A DNA stretch of 64,000 bases from Argyresthia goedartella (taxonomy: Eukaryota; Arthropoda; Insecta; Lepidoptera; Argyresthiidae). Shown here in pieces: positions 31,840 through 42,012 of the stretch. Position 1 is the stretch's first letter, and each line of letters opens with the position of its first letter. Location of the stretch: contig OX463829.1 in the NCBI GenBank assembly GCA_949825045.1, positions 9,672,001 through 9,736,000 of the forward strand, read 5' to 3'. The notes below the pieces were generated by a model. The model saw only the letters and a list, made by a program, of their open reading frames with translations, had not been told where the DNA came from and did no database searches. Made by a program: the position numbers and the translations under genes.

Positions 31840-32262
31840 CGGGAACCTCCGCAGGATCCGAACCCGCTGGGACCCCGTCGGCCTGGTAACTCGGCTGCTG
31901 ATATGCCGGTGGCATATCAGACCGTATGTACATCAGGGGGTCCCAACCCGCATAATAGGCCCCTCGCTGTCCCGGTACTCGACCATACCGGACTGTGTAC
32001 GGTGTGCCCGGTGGCCACCGTGGATGGAGGGGGGAGAGCGGATCCAACCTGGGGCGCTCTAGGAATGGGGGCGACATCCGACTGTTCGCCTCCCTGTTCG
32101 CCTCCCAGAGTTTGATATTTCCCTCCCACTGTTTAATATTTATGCTTCGGAACGCACCAATCGTCCATGTCAGGTCGCTCCACATACTTGTGAGTATGGG
32201 CGAGCCATCTCATCTCCTCACGGACACCATACCGCAGTACCGTCAAGGGCGAAGGTGCCATG
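31840..32262 (-). pseudogene. Possible gag remnant of the BEL/Pao element
   Basis: An ATG at 32261-32259 opens MAPSPLTVLRYGVREEMRWLAH..., which stops after about 43 codons. A Pro/Gly-rich text in another frame (PPFLERPRLDPLSPLHPRWPPG) continues towards pol. The position, directly upstream of protease, is where gag should be, but no gag domain can be recognised. At 32129-32159 the plus strand carries a 31-base match to the LTR terminus in inverted orientation. Confidence 0.35.
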
Positions 32263-32269
32263 GTTACCG

Positions 32270-32873
32270 ATTCAATTGTTTCTGGTCCTATGCTTCACTA
32301 CCGAACTAAGCACAGCCAGAGACCAGCACTTGCCCGTCAGCGCTGGGCACAGAAATTAAAACTAAGTTGTAAAAACCAAGGCAACCACTAAAACAATTAA
32401 ATCCTAAACAATATTTAATATGGTCGCCCTGTGGACATACACCTTATAAATATACACTCTAAATCAATTAGAGAATGCCACCATAAAGCACAATAAAAAT
32501 AACACCCAAAATTTGTTATATAAACAATAAAAAATAAAATTTATTAAAAAATAATAAGTGGTGGGCTCCGAGAGTATAAACCTAAACAATATAGCACCCT
32601 AAACCACACTGGATTCCGAAATCCAAGCTATTTTTAGTATAATGAAGGTAGCTGTGACCTTCTAGAAGTGGCCCCTCCGATATGACCCACACTTCTACTG
32701 AGGTCAGCAAAATCAGCTTAATACCCCTTAAATAGCCTGACCCTGCTCTGTAAACCGAAATAACACTTCAGTACTATAGAACCCGACGTTCTACCGCAAG
32801 TAATACAATCTAGTTACTTCGCAGAATGACTGTTCAATCCTTTATGCGCACAAACAGTAGTTTCCGACTGCAA
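32270..32873. other. AT-rich non-coding filler inside the BEL/Pao element
   Basis: No frame or repeat was recognised. It is much AT-richer than pol, so it is unlikely to be original gag. It may be a further decayed insertion. Confidence 0.4.
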
Positions 32874-33154
32874 ATTTATTTATTTTTATTTTATTTTATT
32901 TATTCAGAAAACCAACAGCGTTACAGTTTAATTATCTTAATTAAATTACTTATTTACTACAGCCAATTATAGGTTTCCATAAATTACTTAATTCAAGACT
33001 CCTTAAATTATGGGGTTAGTAAAATAGATAGGTTATTTATTCGGAACTATGTTTTGTGTATTATTGAGAGGGGGTTGGTGTGAATGCAATGTGAGTGTGT
33101 GTGTATGTGAAGGGTGGTGTATAGCTATGATTGAAACTGTATTGTTATATTTTG

Positions 33155-36040
33155 TTATCCGCAGAGAGTGTCAAGAATTTTATGTTTAAAAATACTTTTG
33201 GAATGATGGTATACGTCAATGTCGGAGAAAGTTTTATTGTAGGTTCTAGCTATTCGAGTGAGGACAGAATTGTTGGCGTAATTGGTACGATGTGCCGGAT
33301 GGTGGAATAGTGAGTTAGCTGTATGTCTGGTGCGGCGGCGCGGCGTGCACAGCGGCAGCTGGCTCACTAGCGCGTGGCAGTCCACGTGTGCGTGCGCCAA
33401 GTCGTACAGCAGAGACATGTCGGCGAGTGTGCGGCGCGCCGTAAGACTCGGTATCCTGTGTCGCGAGCAGCTCTCCTCATAGCCATCGATATATGCGTTA
33501 CTCTTATAGGTAAGGTGTTTGAGGAATTTGGATTGAATATTTTCAAGATTTTGCTGGTGTGTGATGTAGTGGGGATTCCAAATACTTGAAGCATATTCAA
33601 GTATACTACGTACATATGCGAAGAACACCTTTTTTATGCAAGATATATCCCTAAAAGGTTGGCAGGTGCGCAGTACAAACCCTAAGTTTTTGTAGGCTTT
33701 CCTGGTGATGATATCTACATGCTCGTTCATATTTAATTGGTGATCCAGGTGTACGCCAAGATCACGCACTAGTTGAACACGTTCAATACGCTGATCCTGG
33801 ATTGTGTATGAGAAGTGCAAGGGACTGGTTTTCCGTGAAAAGGATATTAATTGGCATTTCATGGTATTAACTTTCATTCTATTAGTGATGTAGTATTTTG
33901 ATAATGTGTTTAGGTCATTTTGAAGGTAAGCACAGTCCGTCGGTCCCTTGATATCCATAAATATTTTTGTATCGTCTGCGTACATAAGAAAGGACGCACT
34001 ACTAAAGCAGGTGTAAATGTCGTATAGATAAGAGTTGTACAAGAGGGGCCCCAAGTGGGATCCTTGTGGGACACCAGATGATATATCCACGAAGTTTGAT
34101 CTGAACCCACCAACCACAACCGCCTGTGACCTTTTGGTGAGGTATGATTGTATCCAGCGCAGTAGGTCCCCGTGAATTCCTAGGTGTTCCAATTTGCGCA
34201 GCAGGATGGTGTGATCCACACGATCAAAGGCCTTTTCGAAGTCAGTGTAGATCACATCAACCTGCCGACGTTTTTCCATTGAATTAAGGCAGAAGTTCGT
34301 GAACAGAGCGAGATTCGTGGTAGTAGACCGGCCTCGGAGGAAGCCGTGCTGTTCGGCGGGTATTCCTTTTGATAAACAAAGATAGAAAGTGTCGTATACT
34401 AATTTTTCTAATATTTTGGAAAATATATTCAGGATAGATATGGGCCGGTAGTTTTCGACCTTTAATTTAGAGTTCTTTTTGTGTATAGGCACGATAAGTG
34501 CGGTTTTCCAAGCGCTCGGGAAAAATCCTTCCTTTAATGATCGATTATATAGAATAGTCAGAGGCCGGTGTAGCGCTTGGCGGCTACGAGAGATAAACGA
34601 CGGAGGTAGGTTGTCACTCCCTGAACCTTTGTTGCAATCAAGTTGTTTAAGAGCTTCTAGGACTTGATTGTCAGTGAGCGTGATTGAGTGAACATCGAAA
34701 GTGACACCAGACTGTGATGGTGGTAACTCTATGTTAGGATATTCATCGGCCGGCGGGATAAAAACACTCTGGAAGAAGCTATTGAAGGCCTCGCAAATAC
34801 TCCCTCCCTCGGTGTACTTTTTTTCTCCGTGAGTGATAAACTTAGGGTAAGAGGAGCCTGAACGTTTAGATTTTATGTATGACCAGAAATGTTTTGGCGA
34901 TTCTTTAATTTTTAATTCCATTTGTCGTATGTAGTCAACGAAACATTCCGAGTGTATCTTATGCTGCCTCTTTCTAAGTAGGGAAAACTCAGCGTAGTCA
35001 AGAGGGTTCCGGAACCGCTTCCAGCGAGCGTGTACTTTAAGCTTTTCGCGGGAGATCTTGATCAGAGGTCGACTGTACCATATTGGATAGGTATTGCGTT
35101 TGTGTTTTAGAACTTTAGGGACGTATTGGTTTATGCTACTCCGCAGGTGTTCGTAGAAAACTTTGACGGCTTCGTCTACCGTGTTCCCGCTTAGTGCTGA
35201 CTCCCAGTCTACCAGATTAAGAGCTTCAAGTATGCCGTCGTAATCAGCTCTGTTGAATTGAAGTTTAAGGAATGGTCTAGCTTTCAGTGGTTTAACGGTA
35301 ATATCGGAAGCGTCTATGCTAAATACAGGGTGGAAAGTATCCGGTTTAGATAGTGGATATTCTACTTCCGCCAAATCCACCGGAAAGCTTGAAAAGGCTA
35401 GATCCAACACGTTATTGCTAGTGTTTTTAAGATAATTGAATTGTGTAAGACCTAACAGACCAAACTCATCCAGTAGATCTGTAGCTAAGTTCTGTATTTC
35501 CACCGGTCCTTTTTTTTGTACTAGGGGGCCGTTGCTACTCCATTGTATACACGGAAGATTGAAATCACCTCACAAAAGGAAAGAGCTGTCCGTATTATTA
35601 GTGACTGCCAACGTTGCTTTGGATAAAAATGAGTTTATGTCTTGGGCTTGAATCTGTAGGTTCGTACAGTCACTTCGTATGTATGCTACCGCTATATGAA
35701 GATCAGAAGTGGAGTTAAGGTTCTTACCCGGTATTGTGATCCAGATAGTGTCAGTGGGAGAGCATCCCCATTCCTCCCTAACGTAAGCGCATAGATCGCG
35801 TTTTATACAAATCATAACTCCACCGCCAGTTTGTTTGTTTGTCATAGTAGTGTTCCGATCACAACGGAAAACCTCGTATCTTTGGTCACACAGTTCAGAG
35901 TCTAGTATACCTGCATGTAGCCACGTTTCTGTGATCGCAATAACATCGAAGTTGTTCTGTAGTATGTTATTGAACAGAGTGTGACATTTTGTACGCAGCC
36001 CGCGTACATTTTGGTAATATATGGATAGTTTGCTAAGCAT
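33155..36040 (-). pseudogene. LINE ORF2: endonuclease-reverse transcriptase, one stop
   Basis: A single frame of 962 codons is interrupted once, by TGA at 35570-35572. The endonuclease comes first: YYQNVRGLRTK at the start, AITETWLH and GGGVMICIK. The GDFNLP motif lies directly after the TGA. The reverse transcriptase follows: LIVPIHKK, NYRPISIL, EQHGFLRGRST, YTDFEKAFDRVDH, SSGVPQGSHLGPLL and YADD at 33971-33982 (codons 687-690). The C-terminal domain contains SILEYASSIWNPHY. Length and order fit a complete apurinic-type LINE ORF2. It would nick DNA and prime reverse transcription in the nucleus. CR1 or Jockey membership needs a tree. Confidence 0.9.
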
Positions 36041-36415
36041 TATGACGGTGTGTTGTCATAAATCGCTGACTGGGCCAAGGCCTATACCACGGAATGTAGG
36101 GAGTGGCGTCGTTCGTATTATAGGGTATGTATGGGACTCGGAGTATACCAAATATAATAATCACAAAAAGTTCGATTGTGCTTACATGCTCTATGCGGGA
36201 GCGAGATGTCATGATTGTATCACTCAATGCAATGTGTGTGTATGGAAGGATAGTGTGAAGGTATGTTTGTGTGTGTGTAGTGTAATAGTAATAATAGTAT
36301 GTGAGTATTAGTTTATTTATGAAATATGAAAATACCAACTTATCTGGATTTATGCGATATTCTAGAGTTAATTCATATTTTAATTTTAATGCGCTAGATT
36401 GAGGGCGACAAATCA

Positions 36416-37429
36416 TTAAACTATCTTTTTTAGATCGTCTTCGCTGGCCACATGAATAATTTGAGTTTTGTCGCCCTTCCTCACAAAAATTCGACAATTT
36501 TTTATCCATATAAATGTGTACATTTTTGCTGTGGCGAGTTGACGTACTTTTTTATACAAATTTCTATTTTCAATCGTCAGATGTTCATTTACGAATATGT
36601 CTTTTCTCTCGCCTGGTAAACCTATGTCTTGCGTAGTGAGTCCCTTGTTTTTGCGAACACCGTGAATTATTGAATCTTTCAGTACGCGGTTCCTGACTTT
36701 GGTGATGATGGCTCGGGGGACTCCGGGGGTTTTCTTCATCGGCTAGATCCGGGTCGCGAACTCGAGGTCTGTTGCTGCCAGGGAAACACCAACATGCTTG
36801 GCAATGTTCGTAACGATGTCGGAGAGCACCTCATTCTTTGACTCCGGAACATTAGTTATTTCAATGTTTTGTAGTCTGTCCCATTGAAGTTTCATATTTA
36901 GGTTGGATTGGACTTTGCTTCGGTCGCTCTTCAGTTCCGATATTTCAATTTCTTGGCTCTTGCATGTTTTGACCAGCTTTTCCACACTGCTGAGACGCGT
37001 CTCGAAAGTATCGTGGCGGTCGCTAGAGAAGCTGGTTGAGGCTTCCACTTCGGTGAGGCGTTTGTCCATGCCAGATAAGGACGAAATGATACCGGCGTTG
37101 CTCACAGTTAGCTTTTGGACATTGGATTGGAGTTGATTTAAAGTTGAGTTGAAGTGGTCGAGTTTTTCTGTGAGAATCGTGGTTACAGACGAAGAAATTG
37201 TAGCAGCAATATTTTGGTTCAGCTCAGCCCTCCATGCTGCGAATTGCCTATCAAGATGAGTAGTGTCGCAGTCCGGCACTTTCCTCTTTTTAAAACTTGT
37301 CATCGCACACTCATCTGCCCGGCTTGCGGCGGAGGGCGTGCCCCCAACAGTAAGATCCGGGCTAGAGGCTGAGAGATGTTTATTTTTCTGATTGTCTGGT
37401 GTTTTCTTTGGAGAGTGGCCAAGACCCAT
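36416..37429 (-). pseudogene. LINE ORF1: coiled-coil, FP25K-like RNA-binding protein, one stop
   Basis: ATG at 37429 (MGLGHSPKKTPDNQ) to the stop at 36416 gives 338 codons with one TAG at 36743-36745, between FATRI and PMKKTPGVP. The N-terminal 60 residues are Ser/Lys-rich and end in a basic FKKRKV. A long heptad-like helix follows (LDHFNSTLNQLQSNVQKL ... LSSVEKLVKTCKSQEIEISEL). The C-terminal half reads IEITNVPESKNE, FVNEHLTIENRNLYKKVRQLA and YTFIWIKNCRIFVRKG. That last pattern is the one shared by ORF1 proteins of insect Jockey-type elements and the baculovirus FP25K family. The role is RNA chaperone and packaging of the element RNA. Confidence 0.82.
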
Positions 37430-38136
37430 TGTGGTTATTCTTGATCAATCAGTGTATTTTTCAGTATGAGTATTGTAGCGGCCTCTGTGTGTTCGATTCG
37501 AAATGTGTAACTCTGCTACTCGTTCATAGATGGCGTTACTGAGCAGTGTGTCTTGTCTTGCCTTGAGTGATTTTTGAACGCGGCCTTATATTTTTGTGCT
37601 GGTCACACAATGGCTAGTTGTCAGTTTGACAGTGTAGTGTCAGGCCAATGATTTCGTGGGAGTGCTCGTAAAACACGTAAAACACTGTGGTTGTATGTCT
37701 ATTGTTTTTAAGTCTGTGTCTTTGTGTGAGTGTGTTTTAAACCAACGGAAGTGTTGTGCAGTACCTTGATCGCCTCTGCTGTCCAGGAATGCTTGATTTT
37801 CGCCAGGATATCTGGTGGATTTTCACTGCCGGTATTAGTTCCTTCACCTCAACACGATAAATTGTTCCGAAAGTTCCGGGAAAATAACTTTTAGTAAAAA
37901 TAAGTATAGGAGAAATTCAAACAGAGTGCTACCTTGACGGGGCAGGGTTGCCATAATAATTGTTAACTAAATTGACAATTATACTTTCACTAACCGAAAA
38001 TGAACTTTAATTGTGGTATACCGACCACAGACTCATTGCTGACTTGCCGGCCAATCTGAGATATTCTTTTCTCCCAACTACAATGTGGCAAAAAAACAAC
38101 CCTACAACCGTCCGTGAATCGGTGATTTCCCACTAG

Positions 38137-38156
38137 GAAACCACGCTCTGCTACCA
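38137..38156 (-). other. Primer-binding site (initiator Met tRNA-like)
   Basis: On the minus strand TGGTAGCAGAGCGTGGTTTC begins 3 bases after the 5-prime LTR end. From my knowledge of the eukaryotic initiator tRNA-Met 3-prime end, 18 of 20 positions are complementary. The site confirms element orientation. Confidence 0.6.
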
Positions 38157-38159
38157 AAA

Positions 38160-38719
38160 TGTTTAATTCCACGCCTCAACCGAACGGCGTGGAATCTTGA
38201 GGGGGCTGGGTTTTTGCCAGCACGGGAGAAAAGTGAGTGATTGCTACCTTACCTTGCCGTCGCAGACCGGAAATCGAAGGCTCGATTCGAGGCAGGAATA
38301 CGGGATAGGAGCACAATTGGGTTAGGATAGGACCGAATCTCACTATTTGCCGCCGACGCTGTTGCCGGCGTGCTGCTTGCCGACACGAGGAGTCGCCGTC
38401 CGATACGACGATGTCCTTCACAACACGAATCACTCAACCGCTGACGCGAATCTACTTATTTCCCGACGATGTTGATGATTAACACTCCGACCAGGCCTGA
38501 CACCTGTATTAGACAATTGTTACACCGAAATACAATCAATGGCCCGACGCCATGAGCAGACATGTTTTTTTTTTCACGACAAGAAAGATAACCTCTAATT
38601 TTTCATCTCGTTGGTACGAGTGACAGCTGCGGTTCCGTTTCCGCTAGTGATGTCCCGATTACTCGCGGTCGATCCGCGCAACAAAAAACCGGTGCGTTCC
38701 GAAGCATAAATATTAAGCA
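38160..38719 (-). repeat. 5-prime LTR of the BEL/Pao element
   Basis: 560 bp matching 27370-27929 with about five substitutions (for example CCTGACACC versus CCCGACACC, and TAAGCA versus TAAACA at the outer end). As the upstream LTR it should contain the promoter; no TATA motif stands out. Confidence 0.92.
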
Positions 38720-38723
38720 TAAT

Positions 38724-40897
38724 ACATTTGTTACCTTTTACAAACAGTGACGTCGACAGCTTTTTGGGAAAATAATAGCACATCTACAAGTTTTGATCAC
38801 GAAGAGCACCAAATTACACTTAGCAAGTCTGTGCTAATAACTTTACCACGACTCCCCTCCCAATACGCACGAACACAAATTCATTGGAATACTTGTACAT
38901 CAGAGAATCTGTTGTTAACCGAGCGAGCGAAGCAAACGAAGTGTCTCCGTTCCAGCTTGAGCAAAAATGCTTTAGTATGTTTGTTTGTCCGGATGTTCTC
39001 TTTCTGCTATATGTCGCATTTCTCAACCGATTTTCGTGAATTTTTGTGAGCAGGTTCCTTAATTATATGGTTTGAAAATGTAAAAAAAAACACGTTGCCA
39101 AACGACTTGACGGATTTACAAATAAGCTGTCATTGGGTTTGTGGAGACCGTACGGGAGAGGCCATACAATTTTACTGAAAAGACCTTAGGTTGGATTTGA
39201 GATCGGAAAATTTGTTTACCAAATTATTGGTGAGGCTACTTTCATACTCCATATAAGTATGCATTCATAATTTTGTTTATTAGAAAAAAAATGCGATAAT
39301 TATATTAATAGACATAAGAATAAACTGTCCAGCTACTCTAGCAGACTCCACAAAATTTCCAAATCCTTTAACTGCCAATGAAATCGCCTTTACAATAAGG
39401 TCCCCGATACTATTCAAAGCTTAGCGACACATAAATAAAAAATGTTTATAAAAAGTAAATTATGTTTGAAGGGATATTACTCAGTGTCAAATTATCTAGA
39501 AGACGAAAATCCTTGGGGATAAACTGCTTGTTATTCCATTGGCTATCTTAATAATTAACTTATGTGAAATTAATGTATTATTAGTAATAAGTATTTCCTT
39601 TGAATAATTCACCAAGTCAAAAACATAAAAAGCCGACTTCAAGTTGAAGCCCTATTTCGTCCTCCCCGGTTTGGATGCGCATGAAATAGTGTACATGAAA
39701 AGTCCTCATTAAAACTTTTTCCGACTTCTGAGCTAAAAATAGCACCTACGCCGCTTGATTTTGGGTTCTAAGGCGGAAAAATGATATTCCTAAATCGTTC
39801 GAAAAGGCTTTTTACGAACCTCGCTACATGTGTAAAAATCTTCTCGGTTCGTAAATAGCCTTTGCGAACTTGTGGAAAATATATGTACTATTTCACACCT
39901 TTCATTCGGAAAAGTAAGTTTGGCTCCACGACTAGAGGGAGCAAAATGCTACTTTTCTGTTTAAGCTACTTTTTTAATTTATTAATTGGCATGTAGCATT
40001 TACACATTGTGCCAATTGAACACAGATCTTAATGTTAATCGATTAAAAACAAACATGTTTTAAGTTTTAACGTTAACAACGTTATATGAAAATTAATGAA
40101 TTTTTCGTGATATTCGGAGAAAAAATGTCACAATAAATTATATGTTTTACTGAAATCAAAACTATCGATGACTGTTATTGTGATATAATGAGTATTGATA
40201 TCCGATACCATTGTAATATTCGATTCGATTATTTTTACACATCACTTCGTCACTGGACACGTTCGAATTTTACCCGAATTTATAACAAAGTACAGTCATG
40301 CAGATTAATGTTTTATGTTTCACAATCATCATCGGTCACTCAACGTCCCACTGCTGGGAACGGCTAATTTTGTATGTTGTTGTATTATAATTAACCTGAC
40401 TGTACCATTTTTTTGCAAAAAAACTGAATGTGTCCAGTTGGCGAAAACATAAAAGTGATTTAATTTAAGTTTCACTATGTGGACACGCGTAAAAAGCTTG
40501 GCGTGGCCAGATGACGACATAATAAGTGATACTAATCTAATTTTGTGTTTCACCATCTGGACACATGTGTGTCCAGTCTCTTGTGTCGAGTTAGCAAAGA
40601 ACCCATTTTTTGACGCCCTAAAACTAAAGGGGTTGTCGTAATAAAAGTAAATTACCTACGTAGTTAATAACTAGCTCGCCTAACGTAAGTTGGTAGGTAC
40701 CTACATATGGAAGTGACGCGAGCGAGTGTTCCGCGCGTGTATCACACAATGTTTCACTAAGCATTGTGCGAGGAGATAAATACAAATGAACTCAACAATA
40801 AATTAGTCAAAGGGCGGGAAAAAAAGAGAACAATTTAAATGATTATTAAAATTTTTTTTTCTTACCCATAATGGGTAAATGATCACCAAAAGTTGCA
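38724..40897. other. Repeat-derived AT-rich stretch without genes
   Basis: 38920-39200 contains a decayed repeat (ACCGAGCGAGCGAAGC, TATGTCGCATTTCTCAACCG) that resembles 48058-48190. 39225-39275 resembles family S in reverse (TTGGTGAGGCTACTTTCATAC). 40325-40360 has GTCACTCAACGTCCCACTGCTGGG, a motif common in lepidopteran repeats. No coding frame is supported. Confidence 0.4.
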
Positions 40898-41070
40898 GAA
40901 AATGTCAGGGCAAAATACTGCGGTATGTTTTAGGTATTTTTTGTTGTTCTTACATGTTCAACCTAACACGAAGGCTTAAACCAAGCGAAGCCCCCTTTAG
41001 CCTTCGTGTTAGGTTGAACATGTAAGAGCAACAAAAAATACTTAAAACATAAACTTAAGTACACAAAACA
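40898..41070. repeat. Palindromic repeat family C, full copy
   Basis: GTTCTTACATGTTCAACC...ACACGAAGGC (40932-40977) is mirrored by GCCTTCGTGTTAGGTTGAAC...AACAAAAAATACTTA (41000-41046). The arms are about 46 bp around a short CTTAAACCAAGCGAAGCCCC centre. Single-arm pieces occur at 15850-15900, 19195-19290, 20800-20905, 22746-22826, 24035-24105 and 59735-59865. Confidence 0.75.
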
Positions 41071-41264
41071 TAAAAAGAAGTCTGGTGATCATTTATCCAA
41101 ACACAATTTGGCGATCATTTACTAATTCTGGTAGTCATTTCGAATTTATTGGTAGTAAATTTTCGAATTTTTTGGTATTAGTTTAAACATAAGCCTTTTA
41201 AAAACACATGGCGATCAATATACCTCTATGAATATCATAGTTATATCCTGCGATGTAGTGGGAT

Positions 41265-42012
41265 GAGAGTTCAGTCTAGAACAAAACTACTTTTTTTGTG
41301 CACTTAGTGAAATAATCCTGATCTTTTACCACAGCTAGTAAGTGTACCAAGGTTCATATTTGGAAATTGAGGAAAGTCGGATTCGACACGAGAGGCCCGT
41401 GAGGCTCCATTCTAAAACGCACCCCGCGCCACCCAAACAATAAGTTCTACCTGATAAAGTTCTGCGACTAGGGCATGTTTGATATCGTTTTCGTATAAAA
41501 CAAAGACGAGGAATTCATTTTTGGGCATATAATACTATTGTACCTCAGCAAAAAATCATCATGAAAATGATATCAAACATCCCTTAGAAGCAAAACTTTA
41601 TCAGTTATATAATTTCTTTGAAGTGGCGCGAGGTGTGTTTTGGAATTGAACGGCGTCGCCCTGGAGCCTACGTATTTTATTTTCTAAGATGTTAAGTAGG
41701 AAGTACCTACAAAGTATATATTTTTGTAAACTAGAATACTTAAGCTTCTCTTCTATCAGTATTTTTTTAATTGTATACGAAAACGATATCAAACATGCCC
41801 TAGTAGCAGAACTTTATCAGGTAGAATTGTACGTTTGTGTCGCGCTGGGTGCGTTTTTGAATCGACCCTCACGGGCCTCCCAGGTGGAATTCGACTTTCC
41901 TCAAAATTTAAATTTGAACTTTGGCACACCAGCTGTGGTAAAAAAAAACATGATACTTTTACTAAGTGCATATACCATCCGGGCAGAACTCCCACTAATG
42001 GAGGAAAGTGGA
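41265..42012. mobile_element. Large composite inverted repeat
   Basis: The left arm (about 41265-41500) and right arm (about 41770-42012) are inverted copies. Paired landmarks are TTTACCACAGCT / AGCTGTGGTAAA, GAGGAAAGTCG / CGACTTTCCTC, GCCCGTGAGG / CCTCACGGGC and GGGCATGTTTGATATCGTTTTCGTATA / its reverse complement. Between them, 41555-41670 is a third, more diverged copy in the same orientation as the right arm (AATGATATCAAACATCCC, CTTTATCAG). The 158-codon frame across it (41689-42165) is a by-product. It is non-coding. Confidence 0.7.

Larger units (their letters stand above)
32874..37800 (-). mobile_element. Nearly full-length non-LTR retrotransposon (Jockey superfamily type)
   Basis: On the minus strand it has a 5-prime region, ORF1 (37429-36416), a spacer and ORF2 (36040-33155), then an untranslated region ending in an (AAATA)n tail at 32875-32905. 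ORF1 and ORF2 each have a single nonsense codon and no frameshift. It sits within the BEL/Pao element, so it inserted later. The 5-prime limit is uncertain (about 37500-37850) because no target duplication could be matched. Confidence 0.85.
27370..38719 (-). mobile_element. BEL/Pao LTR retrotransposon with a nested LINE
   Basis: Two 560-bp LTRs bound an 11.35-kb unit on the minus strand. Both LTRs begin TG and end CA or its near equivalent. They differ at about five positions, which points to a recent insertion. TAAT flanks both sides (27366-27369, 38720-38723). A tRNA primer site lies 3 bases inside the 5-prime LTR. The pol region (27961-31835) has protease, reverse transcriptase, RNase H and integrase in the BEL/Pao order. 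The gag region is missing or unrecognisable, and a 4.3-kb or longer non-LTR retrotransposon interrupts the leader/gag zone. The element cannot move on its own. Confidence 0.9.

Noticed and set aside
36416..37429. Viral FP25K gene integrated from a baculovirus
   Set aside because: The frame sits directly upstream of a LINE ORF2 on the same strand and has the N-terminal coiled coil of LINE ORF1, so a retrotransposon origin is sufficient.
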